Shown here: positions 44,544 through 53,544 of the stretch, piece by piece
Layout of the letters: the number at the start of each line of letters is the position of its first letter
Numbering within the stretch: position 1 is the first letter of the stretch
Origin: Homoserinimonas sp. OAct 916
GTDB lineage: Bacteria > Actinomycetota > Actinomycetes > Actinomycetales > Microbacteriaceae
NCBI RefSeq assembly: GCF_003260275.1
Contig: NZ_QJHB01000002.1
Location: 1 to 64,000 of the forward strand
DNA: 64,000 bases
Direction of reading: 5' to 3'
Position numbers and translations under genes: made by a program
Notes under the pieces: generated by a model
The model's database searches: none
What the model was told of the DNA's origin: nothing
Seen by the model: only the letters and a program-made list of their open reading frames with translations

Positions 44544-45841
44544 CGGTGCTCATAATCAGCCCCGACTATGCCTCACATCTGTATCCCCTCGCTGCCCTGG
44601 GAACCAGGTGGTCAGATGCTGGGGAGCGAGTCGTGGTCGCAACCGGCCCCGCCACCGCTTCGATTGTGCGATCCTTTGGCTTCGAGCACGTCAATCTGCA
44701 ACTCAGCCGTGGTTCCAACCCCGGGGTCATCCGTGCTGAAGAGCAGCCAGACGGCGAAGATGACGCGCTGCGTGGTTTTTTCGCTGCGACGCGTCAGGGA
44801 ATGATCCAGACACTCACGTTCCAGGCTGAAGCCCGAATGAACGATCTCATGTGGGAGCCGGTTGCCACCGCCCGGGCTGTCCAAGCCATTGTCGACGAGC
44901 TGAACCCGAATACGATCGTGGTCGATCATCTGGCTTTCAGCGCCCGACTGGCACTGGTCGCCGCCGAAAGAAAACATATCGATGTCGTCTTGGGGCATCC
45001 CAGCGCGCTGCCGCTGACGGCTGCAAGCGAGGTGTATGGGCTGCCTCCGGCGTGGCCGGCCGCGTTTTCTCCGAGCGATCAGCAGCTCGGAGACTTGAGG
45101 GTCGTCTGCGAAGAAGTGAGTGAGGCATTCACTGCAGAATGGAACCGTGCGTTGACGGAGCTGGCACCCACGCGAACGCTGTCCGAGGACGCCTTCGCCG
45201 AGCACGGTGACGTTCTGGTCTTCAATTACCCGGCCGAACTCATGCCATCAGATCGGTTAGAGCTCTTACCGCCTCACACGTTCATCGGCGCATCGGTGCG
45301 CACCGAACCGCGCGAAGCGCACATCGACCAGTGGTTGGCATCCAGCGACGAGCCATTTGTCTATGTCAGCTTCGGCAGCTTTCTTTCGGTACGCGCCGAC
45401 GTGCTGGGCAGGGTCGCCACGGCATTGAGGGAAGAGAACATCAGGGCAGCGGTCGCCTACGGATCCGCAGGCGCACCGGCCTTGGGTGAAGTCCCCGACC
45501 ATTGGCTGGTCGGGGAATTCCTGCCACAAGTCACGTTGCTGGGTTCAGCGGCTGCCGGGGTGACGCACGGGGGCAATAACAGCGTGACGGAGGCCATGAC
45601 GTTTGGCGTTCCGCTGGTGGTCCTGCCGTTCTCCACAGATCAATTTGCAGGAGCTGAAGCCTTGGAACGCGTCGGATTCGGTGCTGCTCTAGATCCCAAT
45701 GGTGCCAGTGTTGACCAGATCAAACACGCGATCGGGTCGATGCTGAATCTTCCTGCGAACATCCGTGCGGCTCTGACCGCCCTGGCGCTCAGCGTGCGAC
45801 AGGGTGACGGGCAGCAAACCCTGATCGAGCGAGTTTCGTGA
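44540..45841 (+). CDS. GT1 (UDP-glycosyltransferase/macrolide glycosyltransferase-like)
   Basis: A 433-residue GT-B enzyme of the GT1 type. The N-terminal domain starts TVLIISPDYASHLYPLAALG, and FVYVSFGSFLSVRADVLG starts the second domain. The donor site THGGNNSVTEAMTFGVPLVV followed by LPFSTDQF matches the UGT signature. Such enzymes glycosylate small lipophilic molecules. It is coupled by GTGA overlap to the HEAT/GT4 gene, implying sequential sugar additions on one acceptor or a shared complex. Confidence 0.85.
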   Translation: MTVLIISPDYASHLYPLAALGTRWSDAGERVVVATGPATASIVRSFGFEHVNLQLSRGSNPGVIRAEEQPDGEDDALRGFFAATRQGMIQTLTFQAEARMNDLMWEPVATARAVQAIVDELNPNTIVVDHLAFSARLALVAAERKHIDVVLGHPSALPLTAASEVYGLPPAWPAAFSPSDQQLGDLRVVCEEVSEAFTAEWNRALTELAPTRTLSEDAFAEHGDVLVFNYPAELMPSDRLELLPPHTFIGASVRTEPREAHIDQWLASSDEPFVYVSFGSFLSVRADVLGRVATALREENIRAAVAYGSAGAPALGEVPDHWLVGEFLPQVTLLGSAAAGVTHGGNNSVTEAMTFGVPLVVLPFSTDQFAGAEALERVGFGAALDPNGASVDQIKHAIGSMLNLPANIRAALTALALSVRQGDGQQTLIERVS

Positions 45842-45965
45842 CAGTTTTGTTCACGCTGTGAAGATCCACGAATGCGGCATGGTGATCGGGTTGAGAGCGA
45901 GGCGCCCGTGAACCCAGCCGCTGGTGTTGCAGAACGGACTGCGAGTGCGTTGGGACCTGTTCGGC

Positions 45966-47696
45966 TCAGGGCTCCTCGTCCAGCTGGGCGAGCCGCGACT
46001 CCTCCAGATCGAGCATCGCCTGCGCACGCCCCAACGCCCGCGAGGTGTGCGAACCGGTGGAGCGCGCGTCGAGCAGCGCTGCGCGCTCGGCCCTGAGCAT
46101 CGCGAGCCGAAGTGCCCTGCTCTGCCGGTGGGGCCCCGCACTTTCGGCCTCGGGCAGTTCCATGATCGACTCGGTGAGGAACTTCCCCTCCGCCCTCACC
46201 CGCTCGATCACCGCCGGGTCGAATTGCTCCCCGTTGTCCTGTATGAGCCCGGGGTTGTCGAGGGTCGCCAGGCCAACGCTGCTGATCTCGTCGAGCAGGT
46301 CGGCCAGTTCGGCTCGATCGGTCACCGCATCGGTACCGACAATGTGCAGCCTCGTGATGAGGAATGGGAGCGTCGCGCCCTGCACCAGCACCGTCACGAT
46401 TGCGACGGTGAAGGCAATCAGTACCAATTGTGACCTGTACGGGATACTGTGCGGCAGTGACTGCGCGGCGGCCAGGGTCACCACTCCGCGCATTCCCGAC
46501 CAGGCCAGAACGGCGCCACCGCGCCAACCGAGCCCCTCGGCTGCCAACGATTTGTAGTCGGCACGTTTTCGGGTGAAGAAGCGATGGACCCGGGCCTTCT
46601 GGTTGTCCGACATCGTGCGGCCCCCCGCGCGCTCACTGGAGTCAGCACGCTTCAGCCGCTCCATTGCGACGTCGAGGCGCTGGCCGATCGTGGCCGCTCG
46701 CCGTTGGTCGTGCCGCAGCACTCCGATCAGAGGCACGACGAACGCCACCCTGATGACCAAGAGCAGCCCGGCGGCTGCCAGCCCCATACCGATGGCAGGC
46801 AATACTCCGAGGTGTTTCTCTGTGACATCCTCGACCAGTGCCTTCAGCTCAAGACCGATCAAAAGGAACACCCCGTTCTCAAGCACGAACTGGATGGTGC
46901 GCCAATTGATCCGCTCGCTGATGCGATCCTGCGCGGTGAAGTATTTCGCACTCTGGTGACCTGTGACCAGGCCGGCGGCCACCACGGCGAGAACACCCGA
47001 TGCGTTCAACTTCTCGGCCGGAAGGTAGGCGAGGAATGGCACAGCAAACGAGACGGTCGTGTTGAGCACCGAGTTGTCGAATTTTGATCGCACCCACACT
47101 GTGGCGTACCCGATCGCCACGCCGACGACAACGGCGACCGCGACCGCATACGCGAAGTTTCCCACAATCTCCCAGAGTGAAACAACACCAGCAGTCGCCG
47201 CGATCGCCGATCGCAACAGCACCAGGGCAGAGGCGTCGTTGACGAGGCCCTCCCCCTCCATCACCGTAACAAGCCGTGGGGGCAGGCCCAGCCGCTTACC
47301 CAGGGAGGTGGCCGCGACCGCATCAGTTGGGCTGATCACAGCGCCGAGTGCAATGGCGGCGGCCAGTCCGAGCCCCGGGAGCAGCCAGTAGAACAGAAGT
47401 CCGCTGCCGATAGCGCTCACGATCACCAAGAGAATCGACAGTCCCGCAATCGGTTTCAAGTTGCGACGAAAGTCAACCAACGGCACATTCACCGCGGCCG
47501 CATAGAGGATCGGCGGCAGTACGAGAGCGAGGATCAATTCGGGCTCGACCTCGATCGGCGGGAACCCCGGCAGCAGGCTGCAGGCGATACCGATGACGAC
47601 CAGGATCAGGGGTGTCGCAACACCGAGTCTGGGCGCGAGTGCAGACGCGGCGACAACGACCAGCACGCCGAACAACACGACTACCGCGTAGTCCAT
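45966..47696 (-). CDS. Na+/H+ antiporter, CPA1 family
   Basis: A 576-residue membrane protein. About 12 transmembrane helices fill residues 1-420, with the conserved transport motifs LGAVISPTDAVAATSLGKRL and MEGEGLVNDASALVLLRSAI (the Asn-Asp ion site). The last 150 residues are a soluble helical domain with acidic and basic runs. It exchanges sodium or potassium for protons to control pH and salt. It is transcribed convergently with the GT1 gene. Confidence 0.92.
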   Translation of the reverse strand: MDYAVVVLFGVLVVVAASALAPRLGVATPLILVVIGIACSLLPGFPPIEVEPELILALVLPPILYAAAVNVPLVDFRRNLKPIAGLSILLVIVSAIGSGLLFYWLLPGLGLAAAIALGAVISPTDAVAATSLGKRLGLPPRLVTVMEGEGLVNDASALVLLRSAIAATAGVVSLWEIVGNFAYAVAVAVVVGVAIGYATVWVRSKFDNSVLNTTVSFAVPFLAYLPAEKLNASGVLAVVAAGLVTGHQSAKYFTAQDRISERINWRTIQFVLENGVFLLIGLELKALVEDVTEKHLGVLPAIGMGLAAAGLLLVIRVAFVVPLIGVLRHDQRRAATIGQRLDVAMERLKRADSSERAGGRTMSDNQKARVHRFFTRKRADYKSLAAEGLGWRGGAVLAWSGMRGVVTLAAAQSLPHSIPYRSQLVLIAFTVAIVTVLVQGATLPFLITRLHIVGTDAVTDRAELADLLDEISSVGLATLDNPGLIQDNGEQFDPAVIERVRAEGKFLTESIMELPEAESAGPHRQSRALRLAMLRAERAALLDARSTGSHTSRALGRAQAMLDLEESRLAQLDEEP

Positions 47697-47936
47697 TCCG
47701 CAACTCTACGCCTGGGCGTCACGCCGCAGACACCCTTCAAACGGCGGTCTCCCCTTCGCGTGTGACACAAACCGGCAGCATTGGGGCCGAGAGCGTTCTG
47801 ACTCGAGATCTGCGTCTGTGGAGGCCCGCCTGCGGGCTCAAGTACATGCGGTCGCTGGGTTGGCGTCGCGCTCGGTCATGGGTTACCTGAGTGTGGCGGG
47901 TGCATAATGGCAGAATCAGCGCGGATGGGACGAACA

Positions 47937-48506
47937 ATGACGTATCAGATCAGACCTCTTGACGAGTCCACCTGGGACGCCTTTGCGGCGCTCGTCGAGT
48001 TCAACAACGGAGTCTTCGGCGGTTGCTGGTGCATGGGATTTCACCCAGAGGGTGTTGGCAAGGGCACGACTGCTGCACTCAATTGCGAACGCAAACGGAG
48101 TCGGGTATATAGCGGGAACGCGCACGCTGCGCTCGTGTTTGATGGAGAGTCTTGCCTCGGCTGGTGCCAGTTCGGCCCTCCGGACGAGGTGCCGCGAATC
48201 AAGAGTCGCGCTGCATACGAAAGAGACGCAACAACAACCTCGGATTGGCGGATCGCGTGCTGTTTCGTCGGTAAGGGGCATCGTCGTCAGGGTGTCGCGG
48301 CCGCGGCCCTGGCTGGTGCGCTCGACCTGATCGCCGGCGATGGTGGGGGCAGTGTCGAGGCTTATCCGGAGGATGTCGAGTCGGTGCCTGCCGGGTTTCT
48401 GTTCAACGGTGCGCTCTCAACCTACGAAGACCTGGGGTTCACGCGAGATCGTAAGATCGGCAAGAACCGATGGGTGGTCACGAGACTAGTCGAACGGTCG
48501 GCGTGA
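47937..48506 (+). CDS. GNAT-family acetyltransferase
   Basis: A 189-residue acetyltransferase from ATG 47937 (ATG 47907 would add ten residues). The acetyl-CoA loop is CCFVGKGHRRQGVAAAALAG, the N-terminal GGCWCMGF motif is typical of a Cys-rich GNAT subgroup, and the end (TYEDLGFTRDRKIGKNRWV) fits. The substrate is unknown; small molecules are likely. Confidence 0.8.
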   Translation: MTYQIRPLDESTWDAFAALVEFNNGVFGGCWCMGFHPEGVGKGTTAALNCERKRSRVYSGNAHAALVFDGESCLGWCQFGPPDEVPRIKSRAAYERDATTTSDWRIACCFVGKGHRRQGVAAAALAGALDLIAGDGGGSVEAYPEDVESVPAGFLFNGALSTYEDLGFTRDRKIGKNRWVVTRLVERSA

Positions 48507-48775
48507 GCGTGGGGGAACCTTCTCAGGATCCAACACCGGACGTTCGTTACGGTAACGGCTACGGCTGCGGCCATCGCAAGCAAACCGGGTAGCTGTTGGC
48601 GCCTGGTGTTGCTGTTGGCCCGGGGCTCCTCCGTCAATGTCGAGTACTCCGATCTCCAGCAACGCTCAGTCGGGAGCGGGCCCACCAAGCATCGTCAGGT
48701 CGTCATCCATGGCAACTCCAGAGCAGGTGTTCCCCGGCATCTCAAGAAATCATTTTCGGTCGTGCCGCGTGCACC
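48507..48775. other. Intergenic, no supported gene
   Basis: Short frames only. The stretch lies between convergent GNAT and monooxygenase genes; no clear terminator hairpin was identified. Confidence 0.4.
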
Positions 48776-49918
48776 TCAGGTGCCGCTGGAGGGTGGGACG
48801 GTTTGCTGCTTGTTCCGGAAGGGGAGAGTGTTCAACACACCGTTGCGCAAGATGATGCCCGCTCGGGTCTTGGGTACGAGGAGGCGCGATGAGATGCCGG
48901 CGCCGCGTCGTAGCGGTCGGATGTGTTTGCGGTGCTTTTGTTGATAGTGCGCGAAGGCGGCGGTGTGATTGTCCGGGTATGCGGTAATTGCGTCGGCGAG
49001 GGTCTGGGCTCCGACGATCGCGCTGCTGGAGCCGTCACCGAACAGCGAGATGCAACTCGCCGCGTCACCGAGCAGCACCACGCGGCCGGCACTCCACTGC
49101 GGAACGTCCACACGGGTGACTTCGTCGAAGTACCTGTCATCGGACGCACCCCATGCCTTGAGGGCGAGTGTGGTGAGCCATCCGCCGCTGGCGTAGGTGG
49201 ATTCGACCAGGCGCCTGCCGTGTTCCGGATCTCGGTAGTCAAAATTGTGCTGCCCACGGAAGATGAACGCGAACCCGGGCTTACCGCCGGCCGGATGGAT
49301 GCTCAAGGAGGTTCCCGGTTCGTTGTACATCAACACGGTAAGTGGATCCTCAATCTGTAGAGGGGCCTGCACGGTGCCCACGAACATGCCGAAGGGGCGG
49401 GAAAAGTGTTCTTCGGGGCCGAAAGCCAAGCGCCGAACGGTGGAGTGCACTCCGTCGGCTCCGATCATCAGGTCGAACCGACGGGATGGGGTCCTTTCAA
49501 ACTCGACATCGATTCCGCCGCTGTCCTCATGCAAGACGGTGATCGAGTCATGCGGGATGATAAGGGTGCTCTCCCGTGCCTTATCGAGCAGCAAGTCGAC
49601 GAGTTCGTTGCGTGCGAGCTCAACTTCCTCGTGGTGGTCACCGGGTTTGTGGGTACGGATCGAAGCCCGTGGCCGCCCGTCAGCGTCGACAAAAGTCAGA
49701 CGATTGACCCCGGTGGCGGCCTCCTCCAGGCGCGGCCAAATACCCATTTGCCGTGCAATGGCGACCGCTTCACCGCGTACATCGACTGGGTTGCCGCTCG
49801 ATCGCGTGCCGTCCGCGCGTTCCACGATCGTGACCGACCAACCGGCCCTCGCCAGCCAGTACGCGACGGTCGCGCCAGCAACGCCGCCGCCGGAGACCAA
49901 GACGCTGCGATCCGTCAT
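48776..49918 (-). CDS. FAD-dependent monooxygenase (PHBH/TetX-like)
   Basis: A 380-residue class A flavin monooxygenase. The FAD dinucleotide motif is SVLVSGGGVAGATVAYWLAR, the DG motif region reads FDLMIGADGVHSTVRRL and the second FAD motif RVVLLGDAASCISLFGDGSS. The closest style is TetX-like or hydroxylase of aromatic or polyketide substrates. The N-terminal start ATG 49918 (MTDRSVLV) is preferred over the four-residue longer frame. The gene stands alone; a Rieske remnant lies about 140 bases upstream of it. Confidence 0.85.
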   Translation of the reverse strand: MTDRSVLVSGGGVAGATVAYWLARAGWSVTIVERADGTRSSGNPVDVRGEAVAIARQMGIWPRLEEAATGVNRLTFVDADGRPRASIRTHKPGDHHEEVELARNELVDLLLDKARESTLIIPHDSITVLHEDSGGIDVEFERTPSRRFDLMIGADGVHSTVRRLAFGPEEHFSRPFGMFVGTVQAPLQIEDPLTVLMYNEPGTSLSIHPAGGKPGFAFIFRGQHNFDYRDPEHGRRLVESTYASGGWLTTLALKAWGASDDRYFDEVTRVDVPQWSAGRVVLLGDAASCISLFGDGSSSAIVGAQTLADAITAYPDNHTAAFAHYQQKHRKHIRPLRRGAGISSRLLVPKTRAGIILRNGVLNTLPFRNKQQTVPPSSGT

Positions 49919-50299
49919 CCGTCCATTCAAGCACTTAACACCAGAGGCACTCAGAAGCAGAAGTAGTTTCGCTGCGCCGGATGAGGTTCCTACTCGGGCA
50001 GCCGGCCTTGGTCGAAAGCCGGCTCAGATCGTGTCGTGTCCGCCGGCTGGGGGCGGCTCGTGTGTTGAGTGTCCCTGGCATCAGAGCGTTTTCTCACTGC
50101 GAACCGGTGAAGTGATCCACGGGCCCGCCACGAGTGCACGGTCACGTTTGAGAAGCTGCACCGTGCCAGCGGCCCCTCATGGATATCCCACACGTGCGCG
50201 CAGCGAGTTCTAGAGTTCAGCGTTGCCGGCCACATCTGCGCGCCAGCTGCTGCCGTGCCTCAAAATTTCTGGGAGGGTGAACGCAAACGGTTCTGTGTT
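49919..50299. other. Intergenic region containing a Rieske remnant
   Basis: Apart from the short Rieske-like piece at 50055-50140, no gene is supported. The region separates the monooxygenase from the stress-response operon. Confidence 0.4.
50055..50140 (+). pseudogene. Rieske [2Fe-2S] domain remnant
   Basis: One frame encodes CVECPWHQSVFSLRTGEVIH followed by GPAT. This is the second half of a Rieske ferredoxin site (C-x-x-H) and the strand after it. The first C-x-H box and the rest of the domain are missing. It is a short fossil, perhaps of a dioxygenase ferredoxin. Confidence 0.6.
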
Positions 50300-50623
50300 C
50301 TATTCAATGTTCGCGATGAGGATTCGGATGCTGGCCACTGGTTGCGAATTTTGTCTGAAGTGGTCGACGAGGGTGTCATAGACCAGTCGGCAGAGGTCGG
50401 CGGCCGGGGTGTTCGTTGCAGCCCCAATCGTGAGTGCGACGGCGATTCCGCCGTCGGTTTCGGTGATCGAAATCGGCAGTGGTGCTGGTTGCTGCGTGAT
50501 CACCGAGACAACATTTTCGAGTATGGTCTGCGCGGCCGGTGCGGCGGGATAGACGGTTGCCACTCCGGGAATAGCCGTGGTCACGTTCAGAATTTCTTGT
50601 TGAAGATCGGTGGTCGTGGTCAT
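50300..50623 (-). CDS. Small Asp23/Gls24-operon protein
   Basis: A 107-residue protein, third gene of the sigma operon, overlapping the preceding gene by ATGA. The sequence (VTTAIPGVATVYPAAPAAQT, then GGIAVALTIGAATNTPAADL and RLVYDTLVDHF) has the strand-helix pattern of the Asp23/Gls24 fold without its N-terminal part. It is probably an envelope-stress component of unknown action. Confidence 0.6.
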   Translation of the reverse strand: MTTTTDLQQEILNVTTAIPGVATVYPAAPAAQTILENVVSVITQQPAPLPISITETDGGIAVALTIGAATNTPAADLCRLVYDTLVDHFRQNSQPVASIRILIANIE

Positions 50624-51252
50624 CGGGAACTACCTTTCGCCGCAGGATTATGCACGTCATCGACGGTAATGTCGACCCCGGCGATAGTGAGGTCGGTGTG
50701 CCGGATGAGTATCCCGTAGATCGCTTCACGGAGCCGATCGGCGGCGTCGGGAATGCTGGTTCCCCAGCCGATACTGGCATCCACGCTGATCGTGATCGGA
50801 GCACCTGGGGTGGTGACATCGCCGTCGAGCCGGCACCGACCAACCAGTAGCCCCTCGACCATGTCGCCGGCGGCACGGACGAGTCCGCGAACTGTGCCCT
50901 CGGTGATGGCGAGTTCGGCGGCAGGGTCGGGGTGGGTGACGGGGATGGTTCTACCGGCGCGGGAGTCACGGCTGATGTTGTGTAGGATCCCTGCCACCCA
51001 GGACTCATCCAGATCTGGTTCCGTCGATGCCTGTGCCTCGAGGAGCGTATCCGAGAGCCGATACAGTCGTTCGAGCGATGTCAGGGCAATCTGGCAACTC
51101 GGGGACGAATCGATCGATGCATCGGCGGGAGCACGCCCCGCGTCGAGGTAGTCGCTGAGTTCATCCAGGGTGTGCCCATCGAGCTCGGCCGGATCCCGCC
51201 GGGTGCGGTCAGCGTCGGTGGCCGGCTCGGAGTCGTTCTGGCTGTCGTTCAT
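50620..51252 (-). CDS. Asp23/Gls24-domain protein with N-terminal extension, sigma-linked
   Basis: A 210-residue protein. The N-terminal 85 residues are acidic and helical (LDGHTLDELSDYLDAGRAPA to a leucine-rich helix), reminiscent of cytoplasmic anti-sigma adaptors. The C-terminal part is Asp23-like: AELAITEGTVRGLVRAAGDM, then ITISVDASIGWGTSIPDAAD and IAGVDITVDDVHNP, the characteristic end of the fold. ATG 51252 has GGAGG seven bases upstream and overlaps the sigma factor stop. It may modulate the sigma factor; this is inference from coupling. Confidence 0.65.
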   Translation of the reverse strand: MNDSQNDSEPATDADRTRRDPAELDGHTLDELSDYLDAGRAPADASIDSSPSCQIALTSLERLYRLSDTLLEAQASTEPDLDESWVAGILHNISRDSRAGRTIPVTHPDPAAELAITEGTVRGLVRAAGDMVEGLLVGRCRLDGDVTTPGAPITISVDASIGWGTSIPDAADRLREAIYGILIRHTDLTIAGVDITVDDVHNPAAKGSSR

Positions 51253-51815
51253 CGCCATCCCTCCATCTCGCGGATCAGGTTCTTGCGGGCCCTCGCTATC
51301 AGCCCTCTGACCGTTGACGACGGCAGGTCGAGGTTCCGGCCGATCTCCAAGTAACTATAACCACCGATTTCGCGAAGCACCCAGCAACGGCGTTGCTGGT
51401 CAGGGAGATCGGAAAGGACTGCGTTCAGCGCTTGTTCCAACGACCTCTTCTCAACAAGCGCCGTGGGGATCTGATCATCCGGGATTCTCAGTTCATGGTC
51501 GGTGATATCGCCGTGCTCGCGACGGCGGCGGAGTACGTCGAGTGCCTTATTGGAGACGATCCGCATCAACCAACTCTTCACCGCGCCGGGATCCATAAGC
51601 TCTGGCAGGTGCTGCCAGGCCTGCACGAGAGATTCTTGCACGACATCATCCACGTCGGCGGTCGAGCCGAGAACCCGACCTGCGTAGACGCGTATCAGCA
51701 GACCGTATCGGCGCACCAGGGCTTCGAAGGCGCGAACGTCACCGTCGACAGCTCGACCGACGAGGATTCGGTCGCTTGCGACGGTCAGATCGATCGGCTG
51801 GTCCTGAGGGCCCAT
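51249..51815 (-). CDS. ECF-type RNA polymerase sigma factor
   Basis: A 188-residue sigma-70 family protein. Region 2 reads FEALVRRYGLLIRVYAGRVL then VDDVVQESLVQAWQHLPELM and WLMRIVSNKALDVLRRRREH. Region 4 has LSDLPDQQRRCWVLREIGGY and IGRNLDLPSSTVRGLIARAR. ATG 51815 is chosen; an upstream TTG at 51830 is also possible. The operon encodes two Asp23-type proteins after it and faces the five-gene Asp23 operon, which it probably controls. Confidence 0.9.
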   Translation of the reverse strand: MGPQDQPIDLTVASDRILVGRAVDGDVRAFEALVRRYGLLIRVYAGRVLGSTADVDDVVQESLVQAWQHLPELMDPGAVKSWLMRIVSNKALDVLRRRREHGDITDHELRIPDDQIPTALVEKRSLEQALNAVLSDLPDQQRRCWVLREIGGYSYLEIGRNLDLPSSTVRGLIARARKNLIREMEGWR

Positions 51816-51942
51816 ACCGTCATTCAACACCAGACAATGAACATTTCGCGAATAGGTTGTGACGAAAAGGCCATCCGCTTCGTCTTATAGGTAACAAAAC
51901 ACTTGTGCTGCACGATCGGGCACCCGACTAAGGAGTTACCTC

Positions 51943-52398
51943 ATGGCAACCAACACCCCCACCCCCACCCCCACCCCCTCCGCCGCATCAGCCGGTATCG
52001 AGAACGGACACGCGACTCTCGGTCGAACCATCATCAATGACGGTGTCATCTCCCGGGTCGCCGGCATCGCCGCTCGCGACGCACGCGGCGTGTACGCGCT
52101 CGGCGGCGGAGCAGCACGGGCGATCGGCGCCATCCGTGACGCCTTCAGCGCCACCGACCAGAGCCAGGGCATCAGCGTCGAAGTGGGCGAAACCCAGGTC
52201 GCGGTCGACGTCACGATCGTAGCTGAATACCCGATGCCGCTCCAGGGCGTGGCCGACGGTGTCCGCTCCGCTGTGATCCACGCCATCGAGACGATCGTGG
52301 GCATGGAGGTCACCGAGGTCAACGTGACTGTGAATGACGTGCACCTGCCCTCCGATGAGGATGCCAGGGATGAGACTGTAGAGGCGCGAGTCCAGTGA
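51943..52398 (+). CDS. Asp23/Gls24 family envelope stress response protein
   Basis: A 151-residue cytoplasmic protein with the full Asp23 fold: GRTIINDGVISRVAGIAARD, GVYALGG, then ISVEVGETQVAVDVTIVAEY and TEVNVTVNDVHLPSDED. The N-terminus has a Thr-Pro repeat coded by CCCCCA units. AAGGAG precedes ATG 51943. It is the first of five genes joined by four-base overlaps. Asp23 proteins are peripheral membrane proteins held by an AmaP-like anchor and respond to cell-wall stress. Confidence 0.85.
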   Translation: MATNTPTPTPTPSAASAGIENGHATLGRTIINDGVISRVAGIAARDARGVYALGGGAARAIGAIRDAFSATDQSQGISVEVGETQVAVDVTIVAEYPMPLQGVADGVRSAVIHAIETIVGMEVTEVNVTVNDVHLPSDEDARDETVEARVQ

Positions 52399-52592
52399 TC
52401 TCCTCCGCCACGCGCACCGGAATCTTCGTCGGGGCGCTCCTCGCACTGACTTGGATCGTTCTCGGTTTCTGGCCGTTCGTGTTCGTCGCCGTGGCCATGG
52501 CAATCGGTGCGGTTCTGGGCCGGATCGCAGAAGGCAAAATCAGCATGGCCGGTCTTGTCGACGCGTTCCGCGGCAAGCGGTCGTCGTCATGA
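52395..52592 (+). CDS. DUF2273-like small membrane protein
   Basis: A 65-residue protein with two hydrophobic helices (TGIFVGALLALTWIVLGFWP and VFVAVAMAIGAVLGRI) and a basic end. Such small proteins regularly accompany AmaP and Asp23. The GTG start overlaps the preceding stop (GTGA). Confidence 0.75.
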   Translation: MISSATRTGIFVGALLALTWIVLGFWPFVFVAVAMAIGAVLGRIAEGKISMAGLVDAFRGKRSSS

Positions 52593-52969
52593 GTGATGCC
52601 GCGATCACTGCGGACGGTGCAGGACAACGCGGCCGCAACCGCATCACGAACAAATCGCTCAAGGCGGTGGTGTCTGCGGTGACCGCGGACACTCTCGGGG
52701 TGGACGCGCGCCGGGTCGTCGTCGATCTTTCTGACCAGAAGGGTGCTCTTGCAGTGTCGGTGACCACGTCGATCAGAGTTGTGTCGCTTGATCGCGTCCA
52801 CGGCGAACCATCCGTCGTCGCCCGCTCCGGCGGGTCGATTATGGAACGCACCACCCACGCACAGGAGAGCATTCGTGACAGGGTGAATTACCTCACCGGG
52901 TACACGATCGGCCGAGTGACGGTGCGAGTCAGCGGTCTGAGCATCCAACCGGAGGAACGTGTCCGATGA
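52589..52969 (+). CDS. Asp23/Gls24-like protein
   Basis: A 126-residue protein with an Asp23-like pattern: RITNKSLKAVVSAVTADTLG, RRVVVDLSDQKGALAVSVTT and YTIGRVTVRVSGLSI at the end. It is shorter than the first Asp23 gene. ATGA overlaps join it to both neighbours. Confidence 0.7.
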   Translation: MSDAAITADGAGQRGRNRITNKSLKAVVSAVTADTLGVDARRVVVDLSDQKGALAVSVTTSIRVVSLDRVHGEPSVVARSGGSIMERTTHAQESIRDRVNYLTGYTIGRVTVRVSGLSIQPEERVR

Positions 52970-53544
52970 TCTCAAACCGATACCACGCTCGCATCACCCG
53001 CCGCGAAACCCACTCACCCCGATCCCTGCTTGCGATCATTCTCGCCGTCATCCTCATCATCGTCTTCTCGTGGATCGGGACCGAAATCGTGCTCGCCCTG
53101 CTCGGCCTCCGCGCACTTCTGGTCGCCCCGGTCGATATGTTCACCTCCGCGGTCAACGTCGTCGCTGAGCCGACCGGCGCAGTCGCAGTAGTCGGGATAG
53201 TGGTTGCGGTGGTCGGTCTCATCCTGGTCGTCGCCGCTGTCTCCCCTGGCCGCCGAGCCCGTCATGTGCTTGTGACCGAGCGTGCAGCAACAGTCGTCGA
53301 CAACGAAGTGATTGCGTCCGCACTGGCCAGGCACGCCGCCTATGCGGCAAATGTTGACCCCGACAGCACCACCGTGTCAGTATCCCGGCGACACGCGGTC
53401 GTGCACCTCACCCCTACATCCGGGGTGCCGGTGGACCGTTATGAAGTCGCCGACGTGGCGGCCAAGCAGCTCGAATCGTACGGGCTACGCCGACCGGTCC
53501 TCGCGCGCGTGCAGATCGACGAGAGGGGGAGAGTGGGCGCATGA
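52966..53544 (+). CDS. Membrane protein of the Asp23 cluster (DUF6286-like)
   Basis: A 192-residue protein with two membrane helices (SLLAIILAVILIIVFSWIGT and AVAVVGIVVAVVGLILVVAA) and a soluble C-terminal domain ending in VLARVQIDERGRVGA. Homologues occur only next to Asp23 genes in actinobacteria. The precise function is unknown; it is possibly a membrane anchor. Confidence 0.7.
   Translation: MISNRYHARITRRETHSPRSLLAIILAVILIIVFSWIGTEIVLALLGLRALLVAPVDMFTSAVNVVAEPTGAVAVVGIVVAVVGLILVVAAVSPGRRARHVLVTERAATVVDNEVIASALARHAAYAANVDPDSTTVSVSRRHAVVHLTPTSGVPVDRYEVADVAAKQLESYGLRRPVLARVQIDERGRVGA

Noticed and set aside
45640-46527. 295-residue minus frame overlapping GT1 and the antiporter end
   Set aside because: Arg/Gly-rich low-complexity translation out of frame with both genes; a shadow frame.
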